The translations under genes and the position numbers were made by a program. From positions 62,001 through 126,000 of the forward strand of contig CAWBCD010000029.1 in assembly GCA_963787205.1 (NCBI GenBank): a DNA stretch of 64,000 nucleotides, given 5' to 3'. Every line of letters begins with the position of its first letter. The stretch's first letter is position 1. Shown here one piece after another: positions 27,175 to 36,398 of this stretch. This DNA is from DATFNI01 sp963787205. GTDB lineage: Bacteria; Bacteroidota; Rhodothermia; Balneolales; DATFMH01. Below the pieces are notes generated by a model that was not told the DNA's origin, made no database searches, and worked only from the letters and a program-made list of their open reading frames with translations.

Positions 27175-28620
27175 TCACTTCTTTTTGGTTGAGATATAGG
27201 TAAGGTATCTTTCAGGCAGAGGAAACGGTTCGTGATCGGGTATCGCAGGCAACCTCTGCCTGAGTGGTTTTTGGGGCTTGTTGGGTCGCTCTTTGGGATT
27301 CCATGAGAATCCTTTGAGCTTCATTTTTTCCGTCTCTTTCGACTCTTCCAGGTAAGTTCCTGAAATACCCTTCAAAGCTTTTACAGTGTCAACCTGACCA
27401 TTGGTGAGTAAGATTCTCAATGAATCGGAACTCATGTTTATAGCCCCATCCGGCTGATTTTGACCATTGTGCGTAAAATAAAGCATGTGTGCATTCGGCC
27501 TGATCAGCATGTGATCCATCGCACCTTTCTTAAACCACCCCGTTAGCGTGTCTCCGCTGATTTGGTCGAGACGCTTGGTTAAAGAATCCTGTTGCACGGA
27601 AAAAGCGTTGGGAAAAGCATTTAAACGACGAACAGTGTCCTGGCGTATGGTAATAAGGATTGTGGGGGCTGTGAGTTGCATATGTTTATACCAGGCCTTC
27701 GCACTATCGGTAAGTATAAAATGGCCGGTCGAATCAACAAAAGCTGCGCTGTCGGACCGCGAGGAAAACTGCTTGTTCCAGATGCGGACATTGCCAACAG
27801 AATGAAAGGTATAGGAGGAATCGACCTGGTGGTAGGCTATCAAGTCGCCTTGAATATAATTGGTATCCGGTTTATCCGGTTTGTACTTGTCCAAACGGGC
27901 ATTTCCCTGGACAAATCGATGCCCGGATGAATCGGAATGAGCGTAATCCCCAACAAATGTTAAGGAGTTTTTCTTATCGCGAACAAATACACGACCGTAT
28001 AGCACGTAGTATTTTTTTCGGCGATTCGAAAACAGACTGTCCGCCTCGATATACTGGGTGGAGTCTGCCAGCTGTACATTGCCGTGAAAAGCAGCACTGT
28101 CAATTTTTTGGTAGTAGGTGCCCCGGTCGGCCAGCAATGTCCCCTTTTTATCCTCCATTCGTAAACGGGAAAGAATATGAGCTATCTCCGTTGAATAATT
28201 GTAGTGAACGAGCGAAGTGAAGATCGTAACGCTATCCTGGAGAAAAATGACGTGTCCGATAAAGGTGCTGTATTTGGATTTCGTATGGTAAATAGCTGTA
28301 TCAGCCCAAATAACTCCTTTTTTCCCCTTTACCTCAATATTTCCAAACGCCCGTAGTTCATCCGAGTTCAGAAACTGGTAAGCACTGTCACATTCCAGGT
28401 CGATATCCTTGCTTTTCAACTGAACATTTCCAATAAGGCGTCTTACATTCTGATTCCCGACTTTACCACCCTCCAGCCGGTCGGCATGCAGAATATTAAC
28501 TTCTTTCTGAGCAAAAGAGTGGGAGGGATTAATCAGGGAAACAACAGTCATTAAGAAGGCAAGAGCCAACAGACGGCGTAAAAAGGGTAGTGGGGTTTTA
28601 CAGGTTAAAAGATAATTCAT
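27175..28620 (-). CDS. OstA-like organic-solvent-tolerance/LPS transport protein
   Basis: The 481-residue exported protein has a signal peptide (hydrophobic 13-36, ending HSFAQ) and a long run of OstA repeats (ADRLEGGKVG..RRLIGNVQL, LECDSAYQF, KGKKGVIWADTAIYH), giving an OstA_2 beta-jellyroll like LptA or the LptD N-terminal domain. No barrel follows. Bacteroidota carry such proteins, presumably forming part of the periplasmic LPS bridge. It lies one base after lptC. Its stop abuts the EF-G-like stop with no spacer. Confidence 0.88.
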   Translation of the reverse strand: MNYLLTCKTPLPFLRRLLALAFLMTVVSLINPSHSFAQKEVNILHADRLEGGKVGNQNVRRLIGNVQLKSKDIDLECDSAYQFLNSDELRAFGNIEVKGKKGVIWADTAIYHTKSKYSTFIGHVIFLQDSVTIFTSLVHYNYSTEIAHILSRLRMEDKKGTLLADRGTYYQKIDSAAFHGNVQLADSTQYIEADSLFSNRRKKYYVLYGRVFVRDKKNSLTFVGDYAHSDSSGHRFVQGNARLDKYKPDKPDTNYIQGDLIAYHQVDSSYTFHSVGNVRIWNKQFSSRSDSAAFVDSTGHFILTDSAKAWYKHMQLTAPTILITIRQDTVRRLNAFPNAFSVQQDSLTKRLDQISGDTLTGWFKKGAMDHMLIRPNAHMLYFTHNGQNQPDGAINMSSDSLRILLTNGQVDTVKALKGISGTYLEESKETEKMKLKGFSWNPKERPNKPQKPLRQRLPAIPDHEPFPLPERYLTYISTKKK

Positions 28621-28621
28621 G

Positions 28622-29167
28622 TCACTCCACAGATACGCGGCCGGTTACTTTTGTAATAACATAAGATTTTAGATCGTCAGTGCCTTTCAGACCATATCCG
28701 GCGATGCTGTCCGTCGGAGTGGTTATGGTCACATAATCATTGGTTTGTATGTTATGGCTGTTTTGGAGCCATTTCAAGTATTCTGTTCTCAGAGTCCGTT
28801 TTTGGTCAGTTTTGACAATCACATTATTATAGAATTCAAAAACCTTATCCGAACTTTGGAAGACAGCCTTCTCACAGTTTATCGACGTCACCTTGTGCCC
28901 ACTTGTGTCGAATACAGAGATATGAACCGGCCCGTTAAAGAGGGTTTTCGAACCCCGATCGAGTTGCTCTGTGGATGAGTAGGGTGAAGAAAGATCAACT
29001 CTAAGCTTCCCACTCTCAATAAGATTCATATCCACATCCCAACTCTCGGTCTTATTTGTGAGGGAGTCTGCAAGGGCGCTTTTAACCCTGTTTCGGTCTC
29101 GTTCAGACAGATCGGAACAGGAAATTAAAAACAGAACAACGAGCAGGCATGTAATCGCCCGTTTCAT
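28622..29167 (-). CDS. lptC: LPS export protein LptC (lipoprotein)
   Basis: This 181-residue protein has a lipoprotein signal ending LISC (Cys17) and a single OstA-like jellyroll (VHISVFDTSGHKVTSINCEKAVF..FEFYNNVIVKTDQ). It fits Bacteroidota LptC, which links the LptB2FG transporter to the periplasmic bridge; here the membrane anchor is a lipid in place of the usual helix. It is directly upstream of the OstA-like gene. No lptA or lptB is nearby. Confidence 0.88.
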   Translation of the reverse strand: MKRAITCLLVVLFLISCSDLSERDRNRVKSALADSLTNKTESWDVDMNLIESGKLRVDLSSPYSSTEQLDRGSKTLFNGPVHISVFDTSGHKVTSINCEKAVFQSSDKVFEFYNNVIVKTDQKRTLRTEYLKWLQNSHNIQTNDYVTITTPTDSIAGYGLKGTDDLKSYVITKVTGRVSVE

Positions 29168-29180
29168 AGGAGCTTATTGA

Positions 29181-29816
29181 TTAGATTGTGCCGAAATACC
29201 GGTCGCCGGCATCGCCAAGTCCGGGGACGATAAACTTATTTTCGTTCAGATGGTTGTCGATGGAGGCCGTAATAATGGATGTTTGCGGATATTTCTTATG
29301 GACAGCTTCGATCCCTTCAGGAGCGGCAATCAGACACATGAACCTGATTTTTTTTGCTCCCTGCTCTTTCAGAATGTCCAGGGCGGCGATAGCACTGCCG
29401 CCGGTGGCAAGCATGGGATCTACGAGAATGACCTCTGCATTCTCCATACCCGATGGCATCTTGTAGTAATATTGGACGGGCTTTTTGGTTTCCTCGTCAC
29501 GATAAAGACCAAGATGCCCGACTGTGGCTTCGGGAATGAAGGTGATAATGGAGTCCACAAGAGACAGACCTGCGCGTAGAATAGGTACAACCACGATTTC
29601 ACTGTCAAGCTTGTATCCATCTGCCTCTGTGATCGGAGTCTGAACTTTAATTTTTTGAAGGGGCAGCTCCTTCAACGCATGATAAGCAAGAATCATAGAG
29701 ATGCGCCCCATAGCTTCTCTGAAAATGGAAGGAGGCGTCGTCTTATCACGAAGGATGGTGAGATTTCGTGCAATCAGCGGATGATCAACCAGGGTAACGT
29801 TTGAATTGTCATTCAT
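29181..29816 (-). CDS. upp: uracil phosphoribosyltransferase
   Basis: Pyrimidine salvage: uracil plus PRPP gives UMP. The PRPP loop VILVDPMLATGGSAIAAL (around 127-144) and the C-terminal uracil site PGLGDAGDRYFGTI are intact. I place the start at ATG 29816 (MNDNSN), giving 211 residues, the family length; the 25 upstream in-frame residues overlap the symporter gene. ATGAATGA links this start to the symporter stop by an 8-base overlap, so they are translated together. Confidence 0.93.
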   Translation of the reverse strand: MNDNSNVTLVDHPLIARNLTILRDKTTPPSIFREAMGRISMILAYHALKELPLQKIKVQTPITEADGYKLDSEIVVVPILRAGLSLVDSIITFIPEATVGHLGLYRDEETKKPVQYYYKMPSGMENAEVILVDPMLATGGSAIAALDILKEQGAKKIRFMCLIAAPEGIEAVHKKYPQTSIITASIDNHLNENKFIVPGLGDAGDRYFGTI

Positions 29817-31476
29817 TGGGTAATAGGTGTTTTCTGTTAAAATACTCTTTGGAAACGGTATATACGACCCTTGAGAGAGCAAATAATGCAATAATGTTGG
29901 GCAAGGTCATCAACCCGAGCATGATATCACCGATGGTCCATACTGTTGTAAGAGCCAGAATCGCCCCTACAAAGTTCATAAACACGTAAACTCCTTTGTA
30001 GTAAATGATGGACTTGTCGCCCAAAAGGTACTGGATGGACCGGTCACCATAATAACTCCAGCTAATCGCAGTAGAAATTCCGAACAGCAGTACACAGATC
30101 GTCACAATATACTGTCCGCCGGGGAATAAGTGAGAGAGACCTTTTTCAAAAGCAATGGCCGTTAGTGGAGCACCATTTTCAATAATCCTGCCAAACAGCT
30201 TAAGATAGTGATGATTATCACTATTATTCACAGCCACCCATTGCTCGTTTTCCTTCCGGATCGTTCCGCTGAATGGTGCGGACATGGCCTCATCGGTAAA
30301 AAGGGTGTCGACACTGAAATCGTTGCGGAGCATTACCGCGTCCTGGATAACACCATTTTCGACATGCATCAGGTCAGGTGCGTTGGCTTCCGGCATCAGT
30401 CCCTCATGCTGTGCAGACTTGACAAACTTAGTTTCGACGGAAGACAAGGGAATGTACGCCTTCTGCTTTTGCTGCCAAACATTGGTTGAAATAATAACCA
30501 GGCCGGTCATGGTACAGATCACAAGCGTATCGATAAAGGGTTCCAGAAGTCCAACCACGCCTTCCCGTACCGGTTCGTTGGTTTTGGCAGCGGCGTGTGC
30601 GATTGGTGCCGATCCCTGACCAGCTTCGTTCGAAAAGAGTCCGCGTTTCATGCCCCATACCAGTGTCGTCATGAATACACCTGATCCGACACCAAAAGCA
30701 CCGGCTCTTGGAGAAAAAGCGGATGAAATGATTAAGCCGAGAGAGGGCAGGATTTGTGTATAGTTGGAGATCAAAATGAGAAGTGCGCCGGATACGTACA
30801 GGATGGCCATCATAGGTGCAAGACGTGCGGTTACATTTCCGATGCGTTTGATCCCGCCAATGATCACAAAACCGACCAGGCCTGCAGTAGCAATGCCCGT
30901 TATGTAAACCGGGATTCGAAAAGAGGCACGTAAAACATCGGCCACCGTATTGGCCTGCACGGCATTGCCGGTCAGGAATGAACAGATTACTGCGCTGATG
31001 GCGAAAACGACAGCCAGCCACTTCCATTTGGGTCCCAGTCCTTTCTCGATATAATACATGGGGCCACCAGATACAGATCCATCCGGATTTTGATTCCGAT
31101 ATTTTACGGCCAGGGTGCATTCGGAATATTTTGTCGCCATCCCCAAAAAAGCGGAAATCCACATCCAGAAAAGGGCTCCGGGCCCACCATAGTGAATAGC
31201 AATGGCCACGCCGGCAATATTTCCGATACCAACGGTCGCAGATAATGCGGTACTAAGTGCCTGGAAGTGATTGACATCCCCGGTGTCTTTGGGATCATCA
31301 TAATAACCTGTGACTACCTTAACTCCATGACCAAAGCGTCGTATCTGGACAAAGCCAAGCCGTAACGTGATGAATATCCCGAATGAGAGGAGAACAACGA
31401 CCATAAATGGAAAGATATCCGGTTTCGACCAAATCAGGGAATTAATAAAGTTTACGATTTGTTCAAACGTATGCAT
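29809..31476 (-). CDS. sodium:alanine symporter family (AGCS) with a large insert
   Basis: The 555-residue inner-membrane carrier has about 10-11 helices and AGCS motifs such as GPGALFWMWISAFLGMATKYSE (around 93-115) and GMKRGLFSNEAGQGSAPIAHAAA (around 277-299). Members import alanine or glycine with sodium. About 100 residues (roughly 333-435) with an EEN/charged beta-like character interrupt the usual fold between a TNVW helix end and NGAPLTAIAF; this insert would face one side of the membrane. Its 3' end overlaps upp. Confidence 0.9.
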   Translation of the reverse strand: MHTFEQIVNFINSLIWSKPDIFPFMVVVLLSFGIFITLRLGFVQIRRFGHGVKVVTGYYDDPKDTGDVNHFQALSTALSATVGIGNIAGVAIAIHYGGPGALFWMWISAFLGMATKYSECTLAVKYRNQNPDGSVSGGPMYYIEKGLGPKWKWLAVVFAISAVICSFLTGNAVQANTVADVLRASFRIPVYITGIATAGLVGFVIIGGIKRIGNVTARLAPMMAILYVSGALLILISNYTQILPSLGLIISSAFSPRAGAFGVGSGVFMTTLVWGMKRGLFSNEAGQGSAPIAHAAAKTNEPVREGVVGLLEPFIDTLVICTMTGLVIISTNVWQQKQKAYIPLSSVETKFVKSAQHEGLMPEANAPDLMHVENGVIQDAVMLRNDFSVDTLFTDEAMSAPFSGTIRKENEQWVAVNNSDNHHYLKLFGRIIENGAPLTAIAFEKGLSHLFPGGQYIVTICVLLFGISTAISWSYYGDRSIQYLLGDKSIIYYKGVYVFMNFVGAILALTTVWTIGDIMLGLMTLPNIIALFALSRVVYTVSKEYFNRKHLLPNE

Positions 31477-31749
31477 TCGAAGAAGTTTGGTTAATAAATC
31501 CTCTCAAAATTCTTCAAGAATGTATAAAAGATTTTACTAAAACTTAAGTTAGGGAAGCAGAGACGGCTTGATAAAACAGAGCCGGGGTGGACTTTAAGCA
31601 CCATTGGGGTATGTCCCCCCGAAGGTAGAAGAAGTTTTGAAAAGCACCACTTTAAAGTAAAATGATAACGCATTATGTTTAAATAATTTGCGTAATTCAT
31701 TCTGCTGGGATAACTTACAATTAGTTGGTCACCTAAAAAGGAGTTGCGT

Positions 31750-32034
31750 ATGACTAAAGCAGACATCGTCGAGATCATCGCAGAATCGACCGGATTATCA
31801 AAAGTCGAAACGGAAGCCGTTGTTAAGGGCTTTCTTGACACCGTTATTGACGCTATGAAGCGTGGCGAAACCATTGAATTACGAGGATTTGGTAGTTTCA
31901 AGGTGGTCAAAAGAGCACAGCGTGTAGCACGAAACCCAAAAACGAATGAAGAGGTTATCGTGCCCGAGCAGTATGTGCCGACCCTAAAAATCTCCAAAGA
32001 ATTCAAAAAAGCAGTGGATGGAGCCCTTGGCTGA
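31750..32034 (+). CDS. hup: HU/IHF family DNA-binding protein
   Basis: This 94-residue histone-like protein has the family core LRGFGSFKVVKRAQRVARNPKTNE (around 44-67), including the beta-arm Arg-Asn-Pro that bends DNA. ATG 31750 is chosen over the in-frame TTG at 31744 because an AAAGGAG site precedes it at seven bases. It stands alone. It should be an abundant nucleoid protein. Confidence 0.94.
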   Translation: MTKADIVEIIAESTGLSKVETEAVVKGFLDTVIDAMKRGETIELRGFGSFKVVKRAQRVARNPKTNEEVIVPEQYVPTLKISKEFKKAVDGALG

Positions 32035-32109
32035 TTCCCGCTTATAGGAATTATACTCTCGTTCAGTGTTCATTGCCCGTCATTAGCTTACCTGACTGTG
32101 CATGAATCC

Positions 32110-32193
32110 ATCCCGTTGTGGGATAATGTACCGATGGCATAAGACCTGACATTCAGGTGGAATGGTGAAGTACGTGGATTATATCAGCCACGT
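32110..32193 (+). other. cluster of three short hairpins between hup and the small basic gene
   Basis: Three stem-loops follow one another: ATCCC/GGGAT with a 5-base loop (32110-32124), ACCTGA/TCAGGT with a 3-base loop (32144-32158), and ACGTGG/CCACGT with a 10-base loop (32172-32193). They could be an RNA leader, a small RNA or the hup terminator region. No T-run follows any of them. Confidence 0.4.
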
Positions 32194-32313
32194 CAGAGAG
32201 TTTATTGAAGTCAAACTACCATTTATCTGACAATTTTGTATCTTGCGTGCTCTTTTTTGCACGGGTTACAGACCCGTCGCCAAAATTATCAATAAAAAGG
32301 AAGGTGAATTTTA

Positions 32314-32403
32314 ATGCCAAGCGGAAAGAAGAGAAAACGCCATAAAATTGCGAAGCATAAACGTAAAAAGCGTCTCAGAAAAAATCGTCATAAAAAGAAA
32401 TAA
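32314..32403 (+). CDS. 29-residue basic protein, AURKAIP1/COX24 domain
   Basis: The frame begins MPSGKKRKRHKIAKHK and ends RKNRHKKK; 20 of 29 residues are Lys, Arg or His. It matches the tiny Bacteroidota proteins with an AURKAIP1/COX24 (mitochondrial mS38-like, bS22-related) domain, expected to be a small-subunit ribosomal component. An AAGGAAGG tract lies seven to ten bases upstream and a clean terminator directly follows, so it is a real monocistronic gene below usual length cut-offs. Confidence 0.85.
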   Translation: MPSGKKRKRHKIAKHKRKKRLRKNRHKKK

Positions 32404-32424
32404 AAGCCTGAATTTCAGGCTTTT
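32402..32424. terminator. bidirectional intrinsic terminator
   Basis: AAAAGCCTGAA, T, TTCAGGCTTTT form an 11-bp stem beginning in the stop codon of the small basic gene, with T-runs in both directions. The convergent gene ends four bases beyond. Confidence 0.9.
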
Positions 32425-32427
32425 ATT

Positions 32428-33081
32428 TTAGACGAGAACGGCTGTAGTAACAGATTCTTCAGAGATATGAATCACCTTTTGGGTGATCATCAGCAGATAC
32501 TGAAGTTTCCTCATGATGAACTGATGGACATCAGTCAATGCCTTCAGATCTTCGAAAGAGTATTGTAAATAGGTATTCAGGCTCATCACGGAAAGATACC
32601 TGCCGTGGTCGTCTCCCTCTATTTCAATATGCCAGCGGGTAATGGTATCGCCACTATGCATCTGTGGTGGGAGCGAGTTGTTGATAGCTTCCATCCATTT
32701 GCTGGCGGCATCGATGCGGTCGGTGCCATATGGAGAGTTGCCAAGTGTGGCAGTTGCCGATTGATTGAAAAGCCAAACCACTTCAATGTCGAGGGATGGG
32801 GGAAGGTTGAAAGAGACATCCTGATCTTCGATTAACAGTGGATGTTTTTCCATTCCTTTTAATTGGCGTGCCAGGCTTGTTTCGCGGAACTTGTCCCAGT
32901 CAAAATTGATGATGACCTTATTAATGTAGTCTGAGTGATTTGAGCTGTCGATGCTCAGTTCGAGGCCCGTGGCATTAATTCGGTTTTCTTTCCACGTCCT
33001 GAAAGTAATGACATTCAGCTTACGTTTGGTAAGTTCGGCCTCTATTAAATTTGTTATGGAATTAAAAATTGGGTAATTCAT
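32428..33081 (-). CDS. hypothetical protein, 217 residues
   Basis: The product is soluble, without signal peptide or membrane helix, and mixed alpha/beta. It has segments such as VIINFDWDKFRET, HPLLIEDQDVSFNLPPSLDIEVVW and a C-terminal amphipathic helix. I recognise no motif. It is divergent from rqcH across 56 bp containing an AT-rich near-palindrome, so the two may share a control region. Coding is supported by long open frame and sensible composition. Confidence 0.75.
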   Translation of the reverse strand: MNYPIFNSITNLIEAELTKRKLNVITFRTWKENRINATGLELSIDSSNHSDYINKVIINFDWDKFRETSLARQLKGMEKHPLLIEDQDVSFNLPPSLDIEVVWLFNQSATATLGNSPYGTDRIDAASKWMEAINNSLPPQMHSGDTITRWHIEIEGDDHGRYLSVMSLNTYLQYSFEDLKALTDVHQFIMRKLQYLLMITQKVIHISEESVTTAVLV

Positions 33082-33137
33082 GTCACCTCTTGGTTGTTTT
33101 TAAAGCTAAAAGCGCTTTTAAAAATAAGTATTAAAAA

Positions 33138-34727
33138 ATGAACTGCTACTATTACTTAAGAAATTTAATATTAGAGCTTGAAAACATTATTGTTGGAGCC
33201 AAGCTCGTGGATGCGTACACCCGTCGCAAAGGGGTATTGGAGATTGTTCTCCAAAAAGAAAATATTGCGAACAGGATTATAACGGATGTTCGCAGCCAAT
33301 ATATTGCTTTCTTTATCGACCATTCTGAAAAAATTTCACAAGCCAATATCTATCATTTATTTGAGGATATATATTCAAAAGAAATCATAAAAATTCAACT
33401 TGCTGATTTAGATCGTCATGTGATATTGGAGTTGGAAGATCGTAGCACGCTTAGGTTTCTGCTATATCCACCTCACTCTAATATAGTTTATGAAAAAAAG
33501 AATATTATTCAAGAGTCTTTTAAGCGTCCGGATGAACTTAGGGGAACGGCAGTGCCCAATCCGGTACCCGCTATTCTTGATCAACCGGTGAATGATAAAT
33601 TGCCGGTGAGATCGAAAATCCTGAAAATCAACCCGCTGCTGCCTCGTGATCATTTAAATCAGTTGATCCGGGAACACCATCTTTCGAATTACCCCGATCC
33701 GGAATTACGGGCATTTATCCGGAAAATGGATCATCAATTGCTTACAGACCCGAATCCCAGATGGCTGACCAACAAAAGCTTCACTACCTTTTCAACGGAA
33801 CTTCTCACCCTGCCGACAGAGCGTGAATTCGACTCCGTCAACGATGGTATCAGGTATGCTTACCATCAAATCGTATTCCGGCAGCGGTTCGAACAAGAGA
33901 AAGAATCGTTGCTGGCTTCGATACAGAGCGCGCAGAGAAAACATCATACCCGGTTGAATGAGCTGGAACAGTCTCACAAAAGTGTGGAACGTAGAGAACG
34001 GTATGAGCGATTTGGACATCTGTTGATGGCCTGTGCTCACCAGCAACATGACCTGTCTGCCACGGAAATTGAACTGCCGGACTACTTTAATAACAATGAA
34101 TCGATACAAATTCCGCTTCAGAAGGGAAAAGGATTGGTAGAAAATGCGAATTATTACTATGATAAAGCGCGAAAATCCCGCAGATCAGCGGAAGAGGCGG
34201 AACACCAGAAAAAATTGCTTACAGAAGAACTGGACACATTGAAGGATCTGGAAACAGAAATCTCACGTATTGATTATGCCAAAGAGCTTAATCGGTGGAA
34301 AAAGGACCGGCATAATGAGCTTATGCAACTCGGACTGGCTTCACAAATCAGGGAGCAGGATCGTGTACCGTTTCGGCGTCAGTTGGTTAATGGGTATGAA
34401 CTGTGGATAGGTAAGAATGCATCGAGTAATGATGAACTCACCTCGCGAGCACATAAAGAAGATATCTGGATGCATGCCAGGGGATATTCCGGTTCTCACC
34501 TGGTGATTCGTATGAACCGATCGCGTGAGAATCCACCTCGTGAAGTTTTAATGAAGGCAGCCTCATACGCGGCGTACTTTTCACAAGCCAGGGGTTCGAG
34601 TATGGTACCGGTAAGTTTTGCCCGCAAAAAGTATGTTCGTAAACCAAAAGGATCTGATCCGGGACAGGTAGTCATTGACAAAGAGGATGTCGTATTGGTG
34701 GCTCCCCAAAAACCAGGTAGAAATTAG
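33138..34727 (+). CDS. rqcH: NFACT family protein, RqcH/Rqc2 homologue
   Basis: The 529-residue protein has an NFACT-N domain (1 to about 170), a helix-hairpin-helix and coiled-coil middle (about 250-400), and a C-terminal NFACT-R domain with the signature DIWMHARGYSGSHLVIR (around 441-457). In bacteria RqcH binds stalled 50S subunits and adds C-terminal alanine tails to nascent chains, marking them for degradation. It heads a cluster with aroK and aroB, six bases apart, which looks like a transcriptional unit of unrelated functions. Confidence 0.92.
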   Translation: MNCYYYLRNLILELENIIVGAKLVDAYTRRKGVLEIVLQKENIANRIITDVRSQYIAFFIDHSEKISQANIYHLFEDIYSKEIIKIQLADLDRHVILELEDRSTLRFLLYPPHSNIVYEKKNIIQESFKRPDELRGTAVPNPVPAILDQPVNDKLPVRSKILKINPLLPRDHLNQLIREHHLSNYPDPELRAFIRKMDHQLLTDPNPRWLTNKSFTTFSTELLTLPTEREFDSVNDGIRYAYHQIVFRQRFEQEKESLLASIQSAQRKHHTRLNELEQSHKSVERRERYERFGHLLMACAHQQHDLSATEIELPDYFNNNESIQIPLQKGKGLVENANYYYDKARKSRRSAEEAEHQKKLLTEELDTLKDLETEISRIDYAKELNRWKKDRHNELMQLGLASQIREQDRVPFRRQLVNGYELWIGKNASSNDELTSRAHKEDIWMHARGYSGSHLVIRMNRSRENPPREVLMKAASYAAYFSQARGSSMVPVSFARKKYVRKPKGSDPGQVVIDKEDVVLVAPQKPGRN

Positions 34728-34733
34728 CTGATA

Positions 34734-35282
34734 ATGAAAGATAATTTATTTTTGTGCGGCTTTATGGGATCGGGAAAATCCACGATTGGTCGTAAGTTGG
34801 GCCTGCTCAGCAGTCATCTTTTTATCGATCTGGATAGTCTGATCATCGAACGAATGAGGATGTCCGTTCCGGAGATCTTTTCACGGTATGGTGAAGAACA
34901 TTTTAGGAATATTGAACGTGAATGTCTGCTGGAAAAACTGGAAGATCATGATATTGTTATGGCACTGGGTGGTGGAACAATTTCGGATCCTGCTGTGATA
35001 AAGAAGATTAAAGCCAGCGGATATCTTATCTTTTTACGGCCGACAATAGCACAACTGGTCAATAGATTATCCCGCAATCGTAGGCGACCGTTACTTCTTA
35101 ATGAGGACGGGAGTATGAAATCAAAAGAAGAGCTGACGGAACTGGTTCAGCGTTTGTATGAAAAACGTATGTCTCAGTATCTTCAGGCCGATTATATCAT
35201 AGATATTCCGGATGGTTACAGTGCCGATCAATCTGCACAGCTGGTTTTTAAAACGGTAGAAAAGGAATTACAAGGTGGTTAA
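34734..35282 (+). CDS. aroK: shikimate kinase
   Basis: The 182-residue P-loop kinase phosphorylates shikimate in aromatic amino-acid synthesis. GFMGSGKSTIG (8-18) is Walker A, FIDLDSLI (31-38) holds the substrate-binding Asp pair, ALGGGT (about 78-83) follows, and the lid is RNRRRPLL. It overlaps aroB by eight bases, the next-but-one earlier step of the same pathway. Confidence 0.95.
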   Translation: MKDNLFLCGFMGSGKSTIGRKLGLLSSHLFIDLDSLIIERMRMSVPEIFSRYGEEHFRNIERECLLEKLEDHDIVMALGGGTISDPAVIKKIKASGYLIFLRPTIAQLVNRLSRNRRRPLLLNEDGSMKSKEELTELVQRLYEKRMSQYLQADYIIDIPDGYSADQSAQLVFKTVEKELQGG

Positions 35283-36378
35283 GATACAAACCCAACAAAA
35301 ACATCTGTATCCGGTCGTAACAGGTTCGGATCTTGACGAGAGCATTATAAACTTCCTCTCTGATAACTTTAAGGGAGATACGGCATTTCTGGCGATAGAT
35401 GAGAATGTCGCTAAACGGCATGGTAATTATTACCGACAGCTTTTTGGGAAGGTGTTTGATGAAGTTCATACATATGTGGTGCCCGCCGGTGAGGGAAGCA
35501 AGAGCCATGAGCAATGGTGGGCTCTGGTTTCGTTTATGATCGAACATCACGTAAGGAGAAATCAACCTCTTCTGGCCGTTGGTGGAGGTGTAACAGGTGA
35601 TCTGGCGGGATTCGCCGCTGCGGCATGTCTTCGCGGTGTACCCCTGGTTCATTTCCCGACCACGCTTCTCGCTATGGTTGACAGTTCTATCGGCGGTAAA
35701 ACCGGCATCAATCACCCAGGGGGCAAAAATCTGGTTGGTTCTTTCTATCAACCAGAGGCCGTTTTCGCCGATTCCAGGCTTCTTTCAACATTGCCAGAGG
35801 AAGAGTGGCTGTGCGGGTTGGGTGAGGTATTGAAATACGGGGCTATTGAAAATCCGGAATTATTTGATGATGTGGCCACTACTATAGAACGTTACGGGTT
35901 CACACAACCTGAGCTGTGGCTTCCGGTTATCGATCAGTCTGCCTCGATAAAAGCGAGAATCGTTCAGGCCGATGAGAAGGAACATGGAGTGAGATCCTTC
36001 CTCAATTTTGGACACACATTTGCCCACGCTATCGAAGCTGAACTTGGTTATGGAGTGTTGCAACACGGCATGGCCGTATATGCTGGAATGATTGCCGCAA
36101 TTGATGCTTCCAGACGGTTTGGTTCCAATATAGATGCGGAAAATTTACTGCGTTTCAGTTCGATTTATCGCCTTGATCTCTCCAATTTGAGCAATAAACG
36201 ATCACAACTGATACGTTGGATGTATGGAGACAAAAAGCGAACATCCGGCAAGCTCCGGCTTGTCTTACTTCATGAGTGGGGTAAACCTTATTTGAAAGAA
36301 ACGGATGATCTTTCCTTAGTTGATTCTGCCTGGAAATATCTTTTTGACATGCTCTCCGTGGATAATATTCATAAATAA
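35275..36378 (+). CDS. aroB: 3-dehydroquinate synthase
   Basis: This 367-residue NAD- and metal-dependent enzyme makes 3-dehydroquinate from DAHP. GGGVTGDLAGFAAA (around 103-116) binds NAD; FPTTLLAMVDSSIGGKTGINHPGGKN (around 126-151) holds catalytic Lys and Asp; and LNFGHTFAHAIE (around 242-253) supplies zinc-ligand His residues. The GTG at 35275 gives the 8-base overlap with aroK and a normal length. Confidence 0.95.
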   Translation: MVKIQTQQKHLYPVVTGSDLDESIINFLSDNFKGDTAFLAIDENVAKRHGNYYRQLFGKVFDEVHTYVVPAGEGSKSHEQWWALVSFMIEHHVRRNQPLLAVGGGVTGDLAGFAAAACLRGVPLVHFPTTLLAMVDSSIGGKTGINHPGGKNLVGSFYQPEAVFADSRLLSTLPEEEWLCGLGEVLKYGAIENPELFDDVATTIERYGFTQPELWLPVIDQSASIKARIVQADEKEHGVRSFLNFGHTFAHAIEAELGYGVLQHGMAVYAGMIAAIDASRRFGSNIDAENLLRFSSIYRLDLSNLSNKRSQLIRWMYGDKKRTSGKLRLVLLHEWGKPYLKETDDLSLVDSAWKYLFDMLSVDNIHK

Positions 36379-36398
36379 CAGGCTTTTATACCGCCAAC

